DNA of 64,000 nucleotides from Flavobacterium tagetis (lineage in GTDB: Bacteria; Bacteroidota; Bacteroidia; Flavobacteriales; Flavobacteriaceae): positions 868,001 through 932,000 of the forward strand of contig NZ_JAERSF010000002.1 of assembly GCF_016735615.1 (NCBI RefSeq), read 5' to 3'. Both the position numbers and the translations under genes were made by a program. A model generated the notes under the pieces. The model had not been told where the DNA came from, did no database searches, and saw only the letters and a list, made by a program, of their open reading frames with translations. Of the stretch, positions 17,127-25,277 are shown in pieces; positions within the stretch are counted from its first letter, which is position 1; the number at the start of each line of letters is the position of its first letter.

Positions 17127-19343
17127 ATGTTAAAAAACGTTAAAACAATTGTTGTTTTACTTTTACTAAGTTCTGTTGGAATGAATGCCCAGAACAAAGT
17201 GCCAGTTTATCTAGACGATAAAAAACCGATTGAAGAGCGTGTAGAAGATGCGCTTAAACGAATGACTACCGAAGAGAAAATTGCCATGATTCATGCGCAG
17301 TCTAAATTTAGTTCTCCAGGTGTAAAACGTCTTGGGATTCCAGAAAACTGGATGACCGATGGACCACACGGAATTCGTGCTGAGGTAAAATGGGACGAAT
17401 GGGATCAGGCAGGATGGACAAATGACTCTTGTATTGCTTTCCCAGCGCTTACAGCACTTTCATCAACTTGGAACAAAGAATTGGCTTCTTTATATGGTAA
17501 ATCTATCGGAGAAGAAGCGCGTTACCGTAACAAAAACGTATTATTAGGGCCAGGTGTAAACATTTACAGAAGTCCATTAAACGGGCGTAACTTCGAATAT
17601 ATGGGAGAAGATCCGTTTTTAGCTTCAAAAATGGTTGTTCCTTATATAAAAGGAGTTCAGTCGAATGGAGTTGCGGCTTGCGTTAAGCATTTTGCTTTAA
17701 ACAATCAGGAAACTAAACGTAATTCTGTTGATGTAATTGTTGACGATCGTGCATTGTACGAAATTTATCTTCCTGCTTTTAAAGCTGCAGTTCAAGAAGG
17801 TGATGTTTGGTCAATTATGGGAGCTTACAATAAATACAAAGGTCAGCAATGCTGCCATAACGAATATTTGTTAAACGATATTCTTCGCGGAGAATGGGGC
17901 TTCAAAGGAGTTGTAGTTTCTGACTGGGGTGGTGTTAACGATACTAAACAAGCTATCCACAATGGTTTGGATATGGAATTTGGTTCTTGGACAAATGGTT
18001 TGTCTTGGGGAACAAGTAATGCTTATGATAACTATTATTTAGCAAAACCATATTCTGAAATGATCAGAAAAGGAGAAGTTGGAACAAAAGAATTAGACGA
18101 AAAAGTACGTCGTATTCTTCGTTTATCTTTCTTGACAACAATGGATAGAAATCGTCCTTTCGGATCTTTTGGAACGGAAGAACACGCTATTGCAGGACGT
18201 AAAATTGCTGAAGAAGGAATTGTTTTATTGCAAAACAACAACAATATTCTGCCAATCAATCTTTCTAAAACTAAAAAGATTGCTGTAATTGGAGAAAATG
18301 CTATTAAAATGATGACTGTTGGTGGAGGAAGTTCTTCACTAAAAGCAAGATACGAAATCACACCATTAGAAGGTTTGAAGAAAAGAATCGGAAATCAAGC
18401 TGAAATTGTATACGCAAGAGGTTATGTAGGAGATCCTACAAGTAACTATAACGGAGTTGTGGCTAAAGTAAGCTTAGAAGATAAACGCTCTCCAGCAGAG
18501 TTAACTACAGAAGCTTTAAAAGTGGCTAAAGATGCTGATATTGTTCTTTTCATCGGAGGTTTGAACAAAAGCCCAAATCAAGACGACGAAGGACATGATC
18601 GTAATGAATTGAATTTATCTTATGGTCAGGATAAATTAATCAGCGATTTAGCGAAAGTAAACAAAAACATTGTTTTCGTAAATATTTCTGGAAATGCAAT
18701 TGCAATGCCTTGGATTAAAGAAGTTCCGGGAATTGTTCAAGGATGGTTTTTAGGAACTGAAGCTGGAAATGCTTTAGCAAATGTGTTGGTTGGAGATGTG
18801 AATCCGTCAGGAAAATTATCTTTCACTTTCCCAGTAAAATTATCTGATAATGGTGCTCACGCTTTAGGGGAATTCCCAGGAGGAGATTCAGTAAAATACA
18901 ATGAAGGAATTTTTGTAGGTTACCGTTGGGCAGATAAAAACAAAATCAAGCCATTGTTCTCTTTCGGACACGGTTTAAGCTACACGACTTTTGCTTACGG
19001 AAAAGTAACAGCAGACAAAAAACAAATGAATGCTGGAGATAAAATCACATTCTCAGTAAACGTAAAAAACACAGGAAGCAGAGAAGGTTCTGAAGTAGTT
19101 CAATTGTATATTGCAGATTTAAAATCTTCATTGCCACGTCCGGTAAAAGAATTAAAAGGTTTTGAGAAAGTAGCTCTTAAAGCTGGAGAAGAAAAAACAG
19201 TTACGTTTACAGTTGATAAATCTGCTCTAAGTTTCTTCGATGATAAAAAACACGATTGGGTTGCTGAACCTGGTGATTTTGAAGCAATTATTGGTGCTTC
19301 TTCAACAGATATTAAATCTAAAGTGATTTTTTCACTTAAATAA
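17127..19343 (+). CDS. bglX: Glycoside hydrolase family 3 beta-glucosidase
   Basis: The 738-residue protein has a signal peptide (1-22, ending MNAQ), a GH3 N-terminal TIM-barrel domain (about 35-335), a GH3 C-terminal alpha/beta domain (about 365-600; GGLNKSPNQDDEGHDR, NVLVGDVNPSGKL) and a fibronectin-III-like domain (about 645-725). The nucleophile is D266 in VVVSDWGGV. It should remove beta-linked glucose or xylose from oligosaccharide ends in the periplasm or at the cell surface. The BglX name reflects the architecture; substrate linkage is uncertain. No SusC/SusD pair is nearby. Confidence 0.9.
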   Translation: MLKNVKTIVVLLLLSSVGMNAQNKVPVYLDDKKPIEERVEDALKRMTTEEKIAMIHAQSKFSSPGVKRLGIPENWMTDGPHGIRAEVKWDEWDQAGWTNDSCIAFPALTALSSTWNKELASLYGKSIGEEARYRNKNVLLGPGVNIYRSPLNGRNFEYMGEDPFLASKMVVPYIKGVQSNGVAACVKHFALNNQETKRNSVDVIVDDRALYEIYLPAFKAAVQEGDVWSIMGAYNKYKGQQCCHNEYLLNDILRGEWGFKGVVVSDWGGVNDTKQAIHNGLDMEFGSWTNGLSWGTSNAYDNYYLAKPYSEMIRKGEVGTKELDEKVRRILRLSFLTTMDRNRPFGSFGTEEHAIAGRKIAEEGIVLLQNNNNILPINLSKTKKIAVIGENAIKMMTVGGGSSSLKARYEITPLEGLKKRIGNQAEIVYARGYVGDPTSNYNGVVAKVSLEDKRSPAELTTEALKVAKDADIVLFIGGLNKSPNQDDEGHDRNELNLSYGQDKLISDLAKVNKNIVFVNISGNAIAMPWIKEVPGIVQGWFLGTEAGNALANVLVGDVNPSGKLSFTFPVKLSDNGAHALGEFPGGDSVKYNEGIFVGYRWADKNKIKPLFSFGHGLSYTTFAYGKVTADKKQMNAGDKITFSVNVKNTGSREGSEVVQLYIADLKSSLPRPVKELKGFEKVALKAGEEKTVTFTVDKSALSFFDDKKHDWVAEPGDFEAIIGASSTDIKSKVIFSLK

Positions 19344-19373
19344 GTTTTTATTTCTAAAAATTGGTTGGTTTGT

Positions 19374-19409
19374 AAAGCTGCAAGTGTAAAAATTTGCAGC
19401 TTTGCTTTT
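19374..19409 (+). terminator. Intrinsic terminator of the GH3 gene
   Basis: A 10-bp stem AAAGCTGCAA / TTGCAGCTTT with a 10-nt loop is followed by a T-rich stretch. It lies 30 bp after the stop codon. Confidence 0.8.
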
Positions 19410-19421
19410 AGTTAAAATTTT

Positions 19422-19521
19422 ACCATTAAGACATTAAGAAACATAAAGAATAGCTTTATTGTCTTATATTTTGAGCTAAGTTCATGAAGTAAAAGCTTAA
19501 TTTTCTTAATACCTTAATGGT
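19422..19521. repeat. ATTAAG-word palindromic element (family D)
   Basis: ACCATTAAGACATTAAGAAA on the left and TTTCTTAATACCTTAATGGT on the right are imperfect reverse complements around a centre of about 55 bp. The word CATTAAG is iterated as in the other element families of this window. Confidence 0.7.
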
Positions 19522-19531
19522 TTAAAAAAAA

Positions 19532-20185
19532 ATGGATATGAAAAAAATTACACTCGCAATATTGCCTTTGTTTTTTGCACATAATATGGCAGCGCAAAGC
19601 TTGAATAAAATGCAATGGTTTAATGAACCTGAAAAATGGGAAATTAAAAACAATGCTTTAATTATGAATGTTACTGCGAATAGCGATTATTGGAGAATTT
19701 CGCATTATGGTTTTACAGTCGATGATGCGCCTTTTTACTATGCAACTTACGGTGGCGAATTTGAAGCAAAAGTAAAATTGACTGGAAACTACATCGCTCG
19801 CTTTGATCAGATGGGGTTAATGATTCGTATCGACGAAAAGAATTACATTAAAACAGGAGTAGAATTCGTTGACGGAAAATTCAATATCAGTACCGTTGTA
19901 ACACACGATAAAAGCGATTGGAGCGTAACAACTTTAGAAAAAGTGCCTCCTTTTATTTGGATTAAAGCCGTGCGACGATTAGATGCTGTCGAAATATTCT
20001 ATTCTTTTGATGATAAAAACTATATCATGACCAGAAATGCGCCTTTGCAGGATAACACGCCTGTGATGGTTGGTTTAATGGCTGCTTCTCCAGATGGAAA
20101 AGGCTTTGAAGCTAAATTTGAAAACTTTTCGGTTAAACACTTGCCAGACCAAAGAAGATTAGAATGGCTTAAAAATCACCAATAG
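19532..20185 (+). CDS. DUF1349 concanavalin-A-like protein, secreted
   Basis: The 217-residue protein has a signal peptide ending NMAAQ (residues 1-21) followed by one beta-sandwich domain. Conserved DUF1349 segments include W..SHYGFTVDDAPF, the strand ARFDQMGLMIRIDEKNYIKTG and WIKAVRRLDAVEIFYSFD. The family is structurally related to concanavalin-A-like lectins or glucanases and is often encoded near carbohydrate-use genes, as here (GH3 upstream). The enzymatic or binding activity is unknown. M3 (19538) is an equally possible start. Confidence 0.8.
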   Translation: MDMKKITLAILPLFFAHNMAAQSLNKMQWFNEPEKWEIKNNALIMNVTANSDYWRISHYGFTVDDAPFYYATYGGEFEAKVKLTGNYIARFDQMGLMIRIDEKNYIKTGVEFVDGKFNISTVVTHDKSDWSVTTLEKVPPFIWIKAVRRLDAVEIFYSFDDKNYIMTRNAPLQDNTPVMVGLMAASPDGKGFEAKFENFSVKHLPDQRRLEWLKNHQ

Positions 20186-20261
20186 ATTAAATTTCAATTT
20201 TTAAATTCCAAATTCCAAAAACTTAAACTATAAATCATAACTTAACTTAAACCAAACACAA

Positions 20262-21404
20262 ATGAGTTCAATTTCATCTGATATTAAACCAAAAAAACAT
20301 TACGAAATACTTGATGGTCTTCGTGGCGTTGCTGCTATTTTAGTAGTTGCGTTTCATATTTTTGAAGCTTTTGCTGGCGGAAACCGTTTCGTTCAAATTA
20401 TAAACCATGGATATCTTGCTGTTGATTTCTTTTTTCTTCTGTCTGGATTTGTTGTAGCTTATGCATATGACGATCGTTGGAGCAAAATGGGACAATGGGA
20501 GTTTTACAAAAGACGCTTGATTCGTTTACAGCCAATGGTAATTCTAGGAATGATCATTGGTGCTATATTTTACTATTTTCAAGCCTCAGATATATTGTTT
20601 CCAATGATTGGGGGTATGGAAGTATGGAAAGTCATTTTAACAATGGCCATCGGATTTACATTGCTGCCAATTCCTCCTTCATTAGAAATTAGAGGTTGGG
20701 GAGAAATGCATCCTTTAAATGGTCCGGCATGGTCGCTTTTTTTCGAATATATTGCAAACATCTTGTACGCCGTTATCTTCCGTAAATTTTCGAATAAAGT
20801 AATGTCAGTTTTTGTATTGATATTTGCCGGACTGTTAATTAACTATACTGTTTTTGGACCAAAAGGCGATGTAATCGGCGGATGGTCATTAAATCTAGAG
20901 CAGCTGAATGTTGGTTTTACCCGATTATTGTATCCGTTTTTTGCTGGAGTTTTATTATGCCGTTTAGGAAAATTAATCCATGTGAAAAATGCTTTCTGGA
21001 TTTGCAGTATTTTGATCACTATTGTTTTGGCTATGCCAAGATTTGGAGACGAAAACAGTCTTTGGATGAATGGTTTGTATGAATCAATCTGTATTATTTT
21101 TATTTTCCCAATAATTGTTGCAATTGGAGCAGGAGGAGAAATTAAAAATGAAATTTCATTAAAAATCTGTAAACTATTAGGAGATATCTCTTATCCAATT
21201 TACATCACGCATTATCCCTTAATTTACTGGTTTACTGCGTGGGTTGTAGATAATAAAGTTTCAATGGAAAACGGCTATTTAGAAGGAATCGGAGTTTTAA
21301 TTGTAAGTATACTGCTTGCCTTTGTATGCTTAAAATTATACGATGAACCAGTTAGAAAGTGGCTTGTAAATAAATTTCAAAAAAGAAAAGTTTCTTTACA
21401 GTAA
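20262..21404 (+). CDS. Acyltransferase family 3 membrane protein (OafA/YrhL-like)
   Basis: The 380-residue protein has about 10 membrane spans. It opens with the acyltransferase-3 signature: HYEILDGLRGVAAILVVAFH (H33 is the likely catalytic histidine), then NHGYLAVDFFFLLSGFVVAYAYD and FYKRRLIRLQP. Members O-acylate sugars or other exported substrates at the inner membrane. It sits after the GH3 and DUF1349 genes; its acceptor is unknown. There is no SGNH domain, so it is the short form. Confidence 0.88.
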   Translation: MSSISSDIKPKKHYEILDGLRGVAAILVVAFHIFEAFAGGNRFVQIINHGYLAVDFFFLLSGFVVAYAYDDRWSKMGQWEFYKRRLIRLQPMVILGMIIGAIFYYFQASDILFPMIGGMEVWKVILTMAIGFTLLPIPPSLEIRGWGEMHPLNGPAWSLFFEYIANILYAVIFRKFSNKVMSVFVLIFAGLLINYTVFGPKGDVIGGWSLNLEQLNVGFTRLLYPFFAGVLLCRLGKLIHVKNAFWICSILITIVLAMPRFGDENSLWMNGLYESICIIFIFPIIVAIGAGGEIKNEISLKICKLLGDISYPIYITHYPLIYWFTAWVVDNKVSMENGYLEGIGVLIVSILLAFVCLKLYDEPVRKWLVNKFQKRKVSLQ

Positions 21405-21475
21405 AAAGAGGCAAAGGTTTAAAGAGATAAGGTGCAGAGCTGAAAAACTTTGTCCCTTTGCAACTCGAACCTAAA
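21405..21475. repeat. GGTGCAAAGG-type repeat element (family C)
   Basis: Directly after the acyltransferase stop codon, AGGCAAAGG, AAGGTGCAGAG and then the inverse words CCCTTTGCAACTC and GAACCT form an imperfect palindrome. It resembles the element at 44985-45097. Confidence 0.55.
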
Positions 21476-21517
21476 AAATAATGAATTTCTAAATTTTGTT
21501 AGTTATAGATATTCAAA

Positions 21518-21550
21518 AAGGGATAAACTTAATTGTTTATCCCTTTCTTA
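21518..21550 (+). terminator. Terminator hairpin downstream of the acyltransferase gene
   Basis: An 11-bp stem AAGGGATAAAC / GTTTATCCCTT with a 6-nt loop is followed by a T-rich tail. It lies between convergent genes and may serve both strands. Confidence 0.75.
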
Positions 21551-21627
21551 TTTATTTTTGAAACCCGAATATAGAAATGTAAAATTAAATTGCAGAGGTT
21601 CGCTCTTTACAAACAATAATGATTCAA

Positions 21628-22830
21628 TTATTGCAATTCATAAAAATTTCTCTTTCCAATTTTGATTTTTGTTTCTTTTTCTAATAAAATCAATTCGTTT
21701 GGATTTATAATTTTCTCATTATTGATTTGAACTGCACCACTTTCAATTAATCTTCTATTAGCTGATTTTGTTATATCATTTTTAATGAATGCACAAAGAT
21801 CAATCAAAGTCATTTTATTGGTTTGATTTTCTAAAGAAGAAATCGAAACAGGAATAAATGATTTTGATGCTGCATTTTTACTTTGAAATTGATTAATGAA
21901 AAATTGTTCTGCTTGTTCTGCTTCATTTTGATTATGGTATTGGCTGATGATATTTTTAGCAATTAGTTTTTTAATATCCATCGGATTTTCTTTCTCTAAT
22001 CTTTTCTTGATTTCTTCTTTTTCTTCGAATGAAAAATTGGTTGTCAATTCTAAAAATTCTAAAATAAGAGCGTCAGGAATTGACATCGTTTTACCAAACA
22101 TTTCATTTGGTTCATCAATTAAACCAATTGTATTATGAAGCGATTTACTCATTTTTTCCTTTCCATCCAATCCCTTAAGTAAAGGCATGCACATCACAAT
22201 TTGTCCCGAAAGTTTAAAACTTTCCTGTAACTGTCTTCCCATAGTGCAGTTAAATAATTGGTCAGTTCCGCCCATTTCGATATCAGCATTAATTTTAACC
22301 GAATCAAAACCTTGCAAAATTGGGTAAACCAATTCATGCATTGCAATTGGCGTATTCTCACTAAAACGCTTATTAAAGTCATTTCGATGCATCAATTGTG
22401 CAACCGTCACATTTGACATAATCTGGATCACTTCAGAAAAAGGAAGTTCGTCAAGCCATTCTGAGTTGAAAACAATTTTGGCCTTTTCAACATCAATAAT
22501 TTTAGACAATTGCGAAATGTAGGTTTCTGCGTTGTGCTGTACTTCTTCAATACTTAAAGGTTTTCGGCTTTTGTTTTTTCCAGTCGGATCACCGATTCTT
22601 GCCGTAAAACTTCCAACAACAATTACAATTTGATGTCCCAAATCTTGAAATTGTTTCAGTTTTTTAAGCACAACAGCATGCCCCAAATGCAAATCTGGAG
22701 CAGTTGGATCAAAACCCAGTTTAATAATTAATTTTCTGTTTTCTTTTTTAGCTAGGTTTAGTTTTTCTTCTAAGCCATTTTCGGGAAGAAAGATGGCAGC
22801 ATTTTCTTTTAATTTTTGAATTGTTTCCAT
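21628..22830 (-). CDS. tyrS: Tyrosyl-tRNA synthetase (alternative HLGH type)
   Basis: The 400-residue class I synthetase has the HIGH motif as HLGH in DPTAPDLHLGHAV (about 43-54), the segment VVGSFTARIGDPTGKNKSRK, the KMSKS motif (EKMSKSLHN, about 230) and a C-terminal S4 RNA-binding domain (about 335-400). It charges tRNA-Tyr. The 'IGDPTGKNKSRK' form differs from the E. coli-like TyrRS and matches the TyrZ-type branch; since Bacteroidetes normally carry the other type, this may be a second enzyme (inference). An intrinsic terminator ends 12 nt before its ATG and is preceded by a Tyr-rich short frame. Confidence 0.92.
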   Translation of the reverse strand: METIQKLKENAAIFLPENGLEEKLNLAKKENRKLIIKLGFDPTAPDLHLGHAVVLKKLKQFQDLGHQIVIVVGSFTARIGDPTGKNKSRKPLSIEEVQHNAETYISQLSKIIDVEKAKIVFNSEWLDELPFSEVIQIMSNVTVAQLMHRNDFNKRFSENTPIAMHELVYPILQGFDSVKINADIEMGGTDQLFNCTMGRQLQESFKLSGQIVMCMPLLKGLDGKEKMSKSLHNTIGLIDEPNEMFGKTMSIPDALILEFLELTTNFSFEEKEEIKKRLEKENPMDIKKLIAKNIISQYHNQNEAEQAEQFFINQFQSKNAASKSFIPVSISSLENQTNKMTLIDLCAFIKNDITKSANRRLIESGAVQINNEKIINPNELILLEKETKIKIGKRNFYELQ

Positions 22831-22842
22831 TTTTTTGAAAAT

Positions 22843-22872
22843 AAAAAAGCCCGGACGAAATGCCCGGGCTTT
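22843..22872 (-). terminator. Attenuator hairpin in front of tyrS
   Basis: Read on the minus strand, AAAGCCCGG and CCGGGCTTT form a perfect 9-bp GC-rich stem with a 9-nt loop, followed by TTTTTT. It ends only 12 nt before the tyrS start codon and lies downstream of a promoter and a Tyr-rich leader frame, so it should end most transcripts unless an alternative structure forms. No other minus-strand gene ends here, so it has no conventional terminator role unless it belongs to the leader. Confidence 0.85.
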
Positions 22873-22899
22873 AAGGTTTATATAATTTATCTATTTAAT

Positions 22900-23010
22900 T
22901 TATAGTCGTGAATACGTTGAATTATATGCATAGCCTATCCGAGCAGATATTATTGCATAATAATAAGTGCTGAAAAAAGGAAGGCGTAATATGCTGTTCA
23001 AGAATTTCAT
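22900..23010 (-). CDS. Putative Tyr-rich leader peptide controlling tyrS
   Basis: A 36-codon frame runs from ATG (23010) to TAA (22900). It encodes six tyrosines: three consecutive at residues 16-18 (STYYYA), then residues 27 and 29 (GYAYN) and 33 (TYS), all TAT codons. It starts 9 nt downstream of an excellent Bacteroidetes promoter and stops 27 nt before the tyrS attenuator. A Tyr-rich peptide ahead of a tyrosyl-tRNA synthetase is the layout of ribosome-mediated attenuation, as in trp and his leaders. A segment within it (22920-22927) can pair 8/8 with 22880-22887, a weak antiterminator candidate. Translation is inferred. Confidence 0.7.
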   Translation of the reverse strand: MKFLNSILRLPFFSTYYYAIISARIGYAYNSTYSRL

Positions 23011-23018
23011 ATCGACTG

Positions 23019-23050
23019 CAAAGATAAATTTTTTAATTACGGTATTCAAA
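23019..23050 (-). promoter_or_regulatory. Promoter of the tyrS leader (TTTG-N20-TATCTTTG)
   Basis: On the minus strand TTTG (23047-23050) is followed after 20 nt by TATCTTTG (23019-23026), matching both halves of the Bacteroidetes promoter consensus at normal spacing. Transcription should start around 23010-23014, just at the leader ATG, so the leader mRNA would be nearly leaderless. Confidence 0.8.
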
Positions 23051-23054
23051 AAAA

Positions 23055-23098
23055 ACTTAGTGCCTAAGAATCTTAGTAGCTTAGTACTTAGTACCTCA
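23055..23098. repeat. CTTAG-word repeat (family B, one arm)
   Basis: CTTAGTGCCTAAGAATCTTAG is followed by AGCTTAGTACTTAGTACC: the CTTAG word occurs five times, counting its complement, in 44 bp between the Old Yellow Enzyme stop codon and the tyrS leader promoter. It lies just upstream of that promoter's -33 box. Confidence 0.65.
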
Positions 23099-23105
23099 AA
23101 AAAAA

Positions 23106-24212
23106 TTATTCTAAAACCAATTGACCTAGGGCCTCTTTAGTAAAACCTTTTAATTCGTCAGTTTTTCCAGCTTTGATTTTAGCCACCCAATTTGGATCAG
23201 ATAAAAGAGGTCTTCCAACGGCAACCAAATCAAAATCGCCCCTGTCAAAACGTCTGTTTAATTCGTCTAAAGAAGTTGGTTGTGAACTTTCTCCAGCAAA
23301 TGCTCCAAAGAAATCGCCAGAAAGTCCCACAGAACCAACTGTTATAGTTGGCGCTCCTGTTACTTTTTTAGCCCATCCTGCAAAATTCAAATCAGAGCCT
23401 TCAAATTCTGGTTCCCAGAAACGACGTTGTGAAGCGTGAATAATATCAACTCCAGCATCAACAAGTGGAGTAAGCCAAGCTTCTAATTCCTGTGGATTTT
23501 TTGCCAATTTATAGTTGTAATCAGAAGGTTTAAATTGAGAGAATCGCATGATAACAGCAAAATCATCGCCAACTTGTTTTCTAACTTCTTTTACTACTTC
23601 AATAGCAAAACGATTACGTTCTGGCAAAGTTTTTCCGCCGTAAATATCTTCACGTAAATTCGTTTCAGCTCTAAAGAACTGATCAATTAAATAACCGTGT
23701 GCACCGTGAATTTCAACAGTATCAAAGCCTAATCTTTTAGCGTCAGCAGCAGCTTTACCAAAAGCAAGAATAGTATCTTCAATATCTTTTTCAGTCATGG
23801 CAACGCCATTTCTAAAATCAGGACGGTTTAATCCAGATGGACCTTCAAAAGGAACAGAAGGAACCCATCCAGAATGATGATTGTCCATAATTCCCATATG
23901 CCAGATTTGCGGTCCCATTTTTCCACCCGCAGCATGAACTTCATCAATTACTTTTTTCCATCCGTTTAGCGCTAAATCGCCATAAAAATGAGGAACATTA
24001 GCATCATTAGAAGAAGATTTTCTGTCAATAACAGTTCCCTCAGATAAAATTAATCCAACTTCGCCTTCAGCTCTTTTTTGGTAATAAGCTGCTACATCAT
24101 CAGTTGGAACTCCGTTAGGAGAAAAAGAGCGTGTCATTGGCGCCATTACGATTCGGTTTTTCAGATTTAACGATTTTAAGTTAAATTCAGAAAAGAGGTT
24201 GTTTGTACTCAT
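23106..24212 (-). CDS. Old Yellow Enzyme family alkene reductase (NADH:flavin oxidoreductase)
   Basis: The 368-residue protein has the OYE TIM-barrel pattern: LKNRIVMAPMTRSFS near the N-terminus, HMGIMDNHHSGWVPS, the substrate/FMN loop VEIHGAHGYLIDQFFRAETN with DIYGG (about 180-210), and the C-terminal FMN phosphate site FDLVAVGRPLLSDPNW. It should reduce activated C=C bonds of electrophilic compounds with NAD(P)H in the cytoplasm. It is cotranscribed with an ArsR-type regulator 7 bp upstream, suggesting induction by electrophiles, as NemR controls nemA in E. coli, though by a different regulator family. Confidence 0.92.
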   Translation of the reverse strand: MSTNNLFSEFNLKSLNLKNRIVMAPMTRSFSPNGVPTDDVAAYYQKRAEGEVGLILSEGTVIDRKSSSNDANVPHFYGDLALNGWKKVIDEVHAAGGKMGPQIWHMGIMDNHHSGWVPSVPFEGPSGLNRPDFRNGVAMTEKDIEDTILAFGKAAADAKRLGFDTVEIHGAHGYLIDQFFRAETNLREDIYGGKTLPERNRFAIEVVKEVRKQVGDDFAVIMRFSQFKPSDYNYKLAKNPQELEAWLTPLVDAGVDIIHASQRRFWEPEFEGSDLNFAGWAKKVTGAPTITVGSVGLSGDFFGAFAGESSQPTSLDELNRRFDRGDFDLVAVGRPLLSDPNWVAKIKAGKTDELKGFTKEALGQLVLE

Positions 24213-24219
24213 AGTAATT

Positions 24220-24522
24220 TTACAAATTAGATTGAATTAATTTACTAAGTGCTTCAAAGGCACCTTCGTTACGTTTATAATAGGTCCATTGTCCAACACG
24301 TTTGGCCTCGATAAAACCAGCGCGTTGTAAAATAGAAAGGTATTCAGATACAGTAGATTGTGTCAAACCAGCTTTGGCTTGAATTTGCCCAACGCAGACT
24401 CCATGCTCAAATCCGGCATGCTCCAGTTGGCCCGGAAAGTTAATTTCAGGCTCTTTTAGCCATTCCAACATTTGCAGTCGAGACTTATTAGATAATGCTT
24501 TAAAAATTTCTATCGTTTCCAT
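24220..24522 (-). CDS. ArsR-family transcriptional regulator of the alkene reductase
   Basis: The 100-residue winged-helix protein has FKALSNKSRLQMLEWL (helix 1-2), recognition helix QSTVSEYLSILQRAGFI and the wing RVGQWTYYKRNEGA. Metal-binding cysteine pairs of ArsR/SmtB are absent; a single C43 lies just ahead of the HTH and could sense thiol modification (inference). It is first in an operon with the OYE gene. The promoter -7 box ends 4 nt before its ATG, so the mRNA is probably leaderless, and a palindrome overlaps that box. Confidence 0.88.
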   Translation of the reverse strand: METIEIFKALSNKSRLQMLEWLKEPEINFPGQLEHAGFEHGVCVGQIQAKAGLTQSTVSEYLSILQRAGFIEAKRVGQWTYYKRNEGAFEALSKLIQSNL

Positions 24523-24526
24523 AATG

Positions 24527-24553
24527 CAAATATATCGACTTTTCCCGATATAT
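24527..24553 (-). promoter_or_regulatory. arsR-OYE promoter -7 box with overlapping palindromic operator
   Basis: On the minus strand TATATTTG (24527-24534) matches the -7 consensus and lies 4 nt before the arsR ATG. The palindrome ATATATCG-N8-CGATATAT (24530-24553) overlaps it, the arrangement expected for autorepression by an ArsR protein. No good -33 box was seen, consistent with a regulated promoter. Confidence 0.6.
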
Positions 24554-24629
24554 GGATTTGAAGAAAAATATTTAGGATAATTTTATGATTAGGATTGCTA
24601 AGTAAAGAAGAATTTGATAAAGAAAATTT

Positions 24630-24637
24630 ATATTTGC
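24630..24637 (+). promoter_or_regulatory. Candidate -7 box of the TlpA-like gene
   Basis: TATATTTG matches TAnnTTTG and is 38 bp before the start codon at 24676. A TTTG at 24614-24617 is only 12 bp upstream, too close for a normal -33 box. Confidence 0.45.
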
Positions 24638-24675
24638 GAGATTGATTCATTCCTCAAATCAAATTAAACTTAACT

Positions 24676-25170
24676 ATGAAAAAAACTGTACTCATTCTAG
24701 CATTCTTATGTTGCGTAATCACCAATTCAAAAGCTCAAGTTGTAGGTGTAGATGTTGGAGATATTGCTCCAGAAATTGATCTTCCAGATACAAAAGGAGA
24801 AAAAGTGGCGCTTTCTTCTCTAAGAGGTTCATTGACTTTAGTCGATTTTTGGGCTTCTTGGTGCGGACCTTGCATTAAAGAACAGCCATTATTGCTAAAA
24901 CTGCACAATGCTTATCCTGATAAATTATCAATCTACGGAGTTTCCATGGATACCAAAAAGCCGTTATGGACAGGAGCAATCGCAAAAGCAAAACTGCCTT
25001 GGACAAATGTTAGTGATTTGAAATACTGGCAATCTCCAGTTATTGGAGATTATATGCTGCAATCTATTCCATTAAACTTTTTGATTGATAAAAACGGAAT
25101 CATTTTGGCTAAAAACATTCACGGACAGGCTTTAGAAGATAAAATTAGAGAGTTTTTAGAGGTTCAATAG
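24676..25170 (+). CDS. TlpA-like thiol-disulfide oxidoreductase, exported
   Basis: The 164-residue protein has a signal peptide (1-21, ending SKAQ) and one thioredoxin-like AhpC/TSA-Redoxin domain. The redox motif is WASWCGPC (about residues 58-65), and the cis-proline loop is in LQSIPLNFLIDKNG. It should reduce or exchange disulfides in the periplasm, as TlpA/ResA do. It stands alone between the ArsR/OYE operon and a repeat element, so the partner is unknown. Confidence 0.88.
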   Translation: MKKTVLILAFLCCVITNSKAQVVGVDVGDIAPEIDLPDTKGEKVALSSLRGSLTLVDFWASWCGPCIKEQPLLLKLHNAYPDKLSIYGVSMDTKKPLWTGAIAKAKLPWTNVSDLKYWQSPVIGDYMLQSIPLNFLIDKNGIILAKNIHGQALEDKIREFLEVQ

Positions 25171-25178
25171 ATTTTCCT

Positions 25179-25270
25179 TAACCGCAAAGAGCGCTAAGGT
25201 TTACGCAAGGTTCGCAAAGTTTTTAATTTCTTAGCATGCTTAGCGTAAACCTTAGCGCTCTTTGCGGTTA
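25179..25270. repeat. CGCAAAG-word palindromic element (family A, copy 1)
   Basis: TAACCGCAAAGAGCGCTAAG and the following TTTACGC form a left arm of 27 bp, whose exact reverse complement ends at 25270. Between the arms CGCAAAG-like words and a short TTAGCATGCTTAG palindrome continue. It starts 9 bp after the TlpA-like stop codon. This is the best-preserved copy in the window. Confidence 0.85.
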
Positions 25271-25277
25271 AAAACAA

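Noticed and set aside
21450..21665. 71-codon plus-strand frame after the acyltransferase
   Set aside because: It spans a terminator and runs into the minus-strand tyrS gene, with no family resemblance.
22831..23050. T-box riboswitch upstream of tyrS
   Set aside because: No T-box sequence or specifier loop was seen, and T-boxes are essentially absent from Bacteroidetes. The coding, Tyr-rich leader explains the region better.
25179..25270. CRISPR-like array from iterated CGCAAAG words
   Set aside because: The units are 7-10 bp, degenerate and palindromic, with no unique spacers of constant length and no cas genes.
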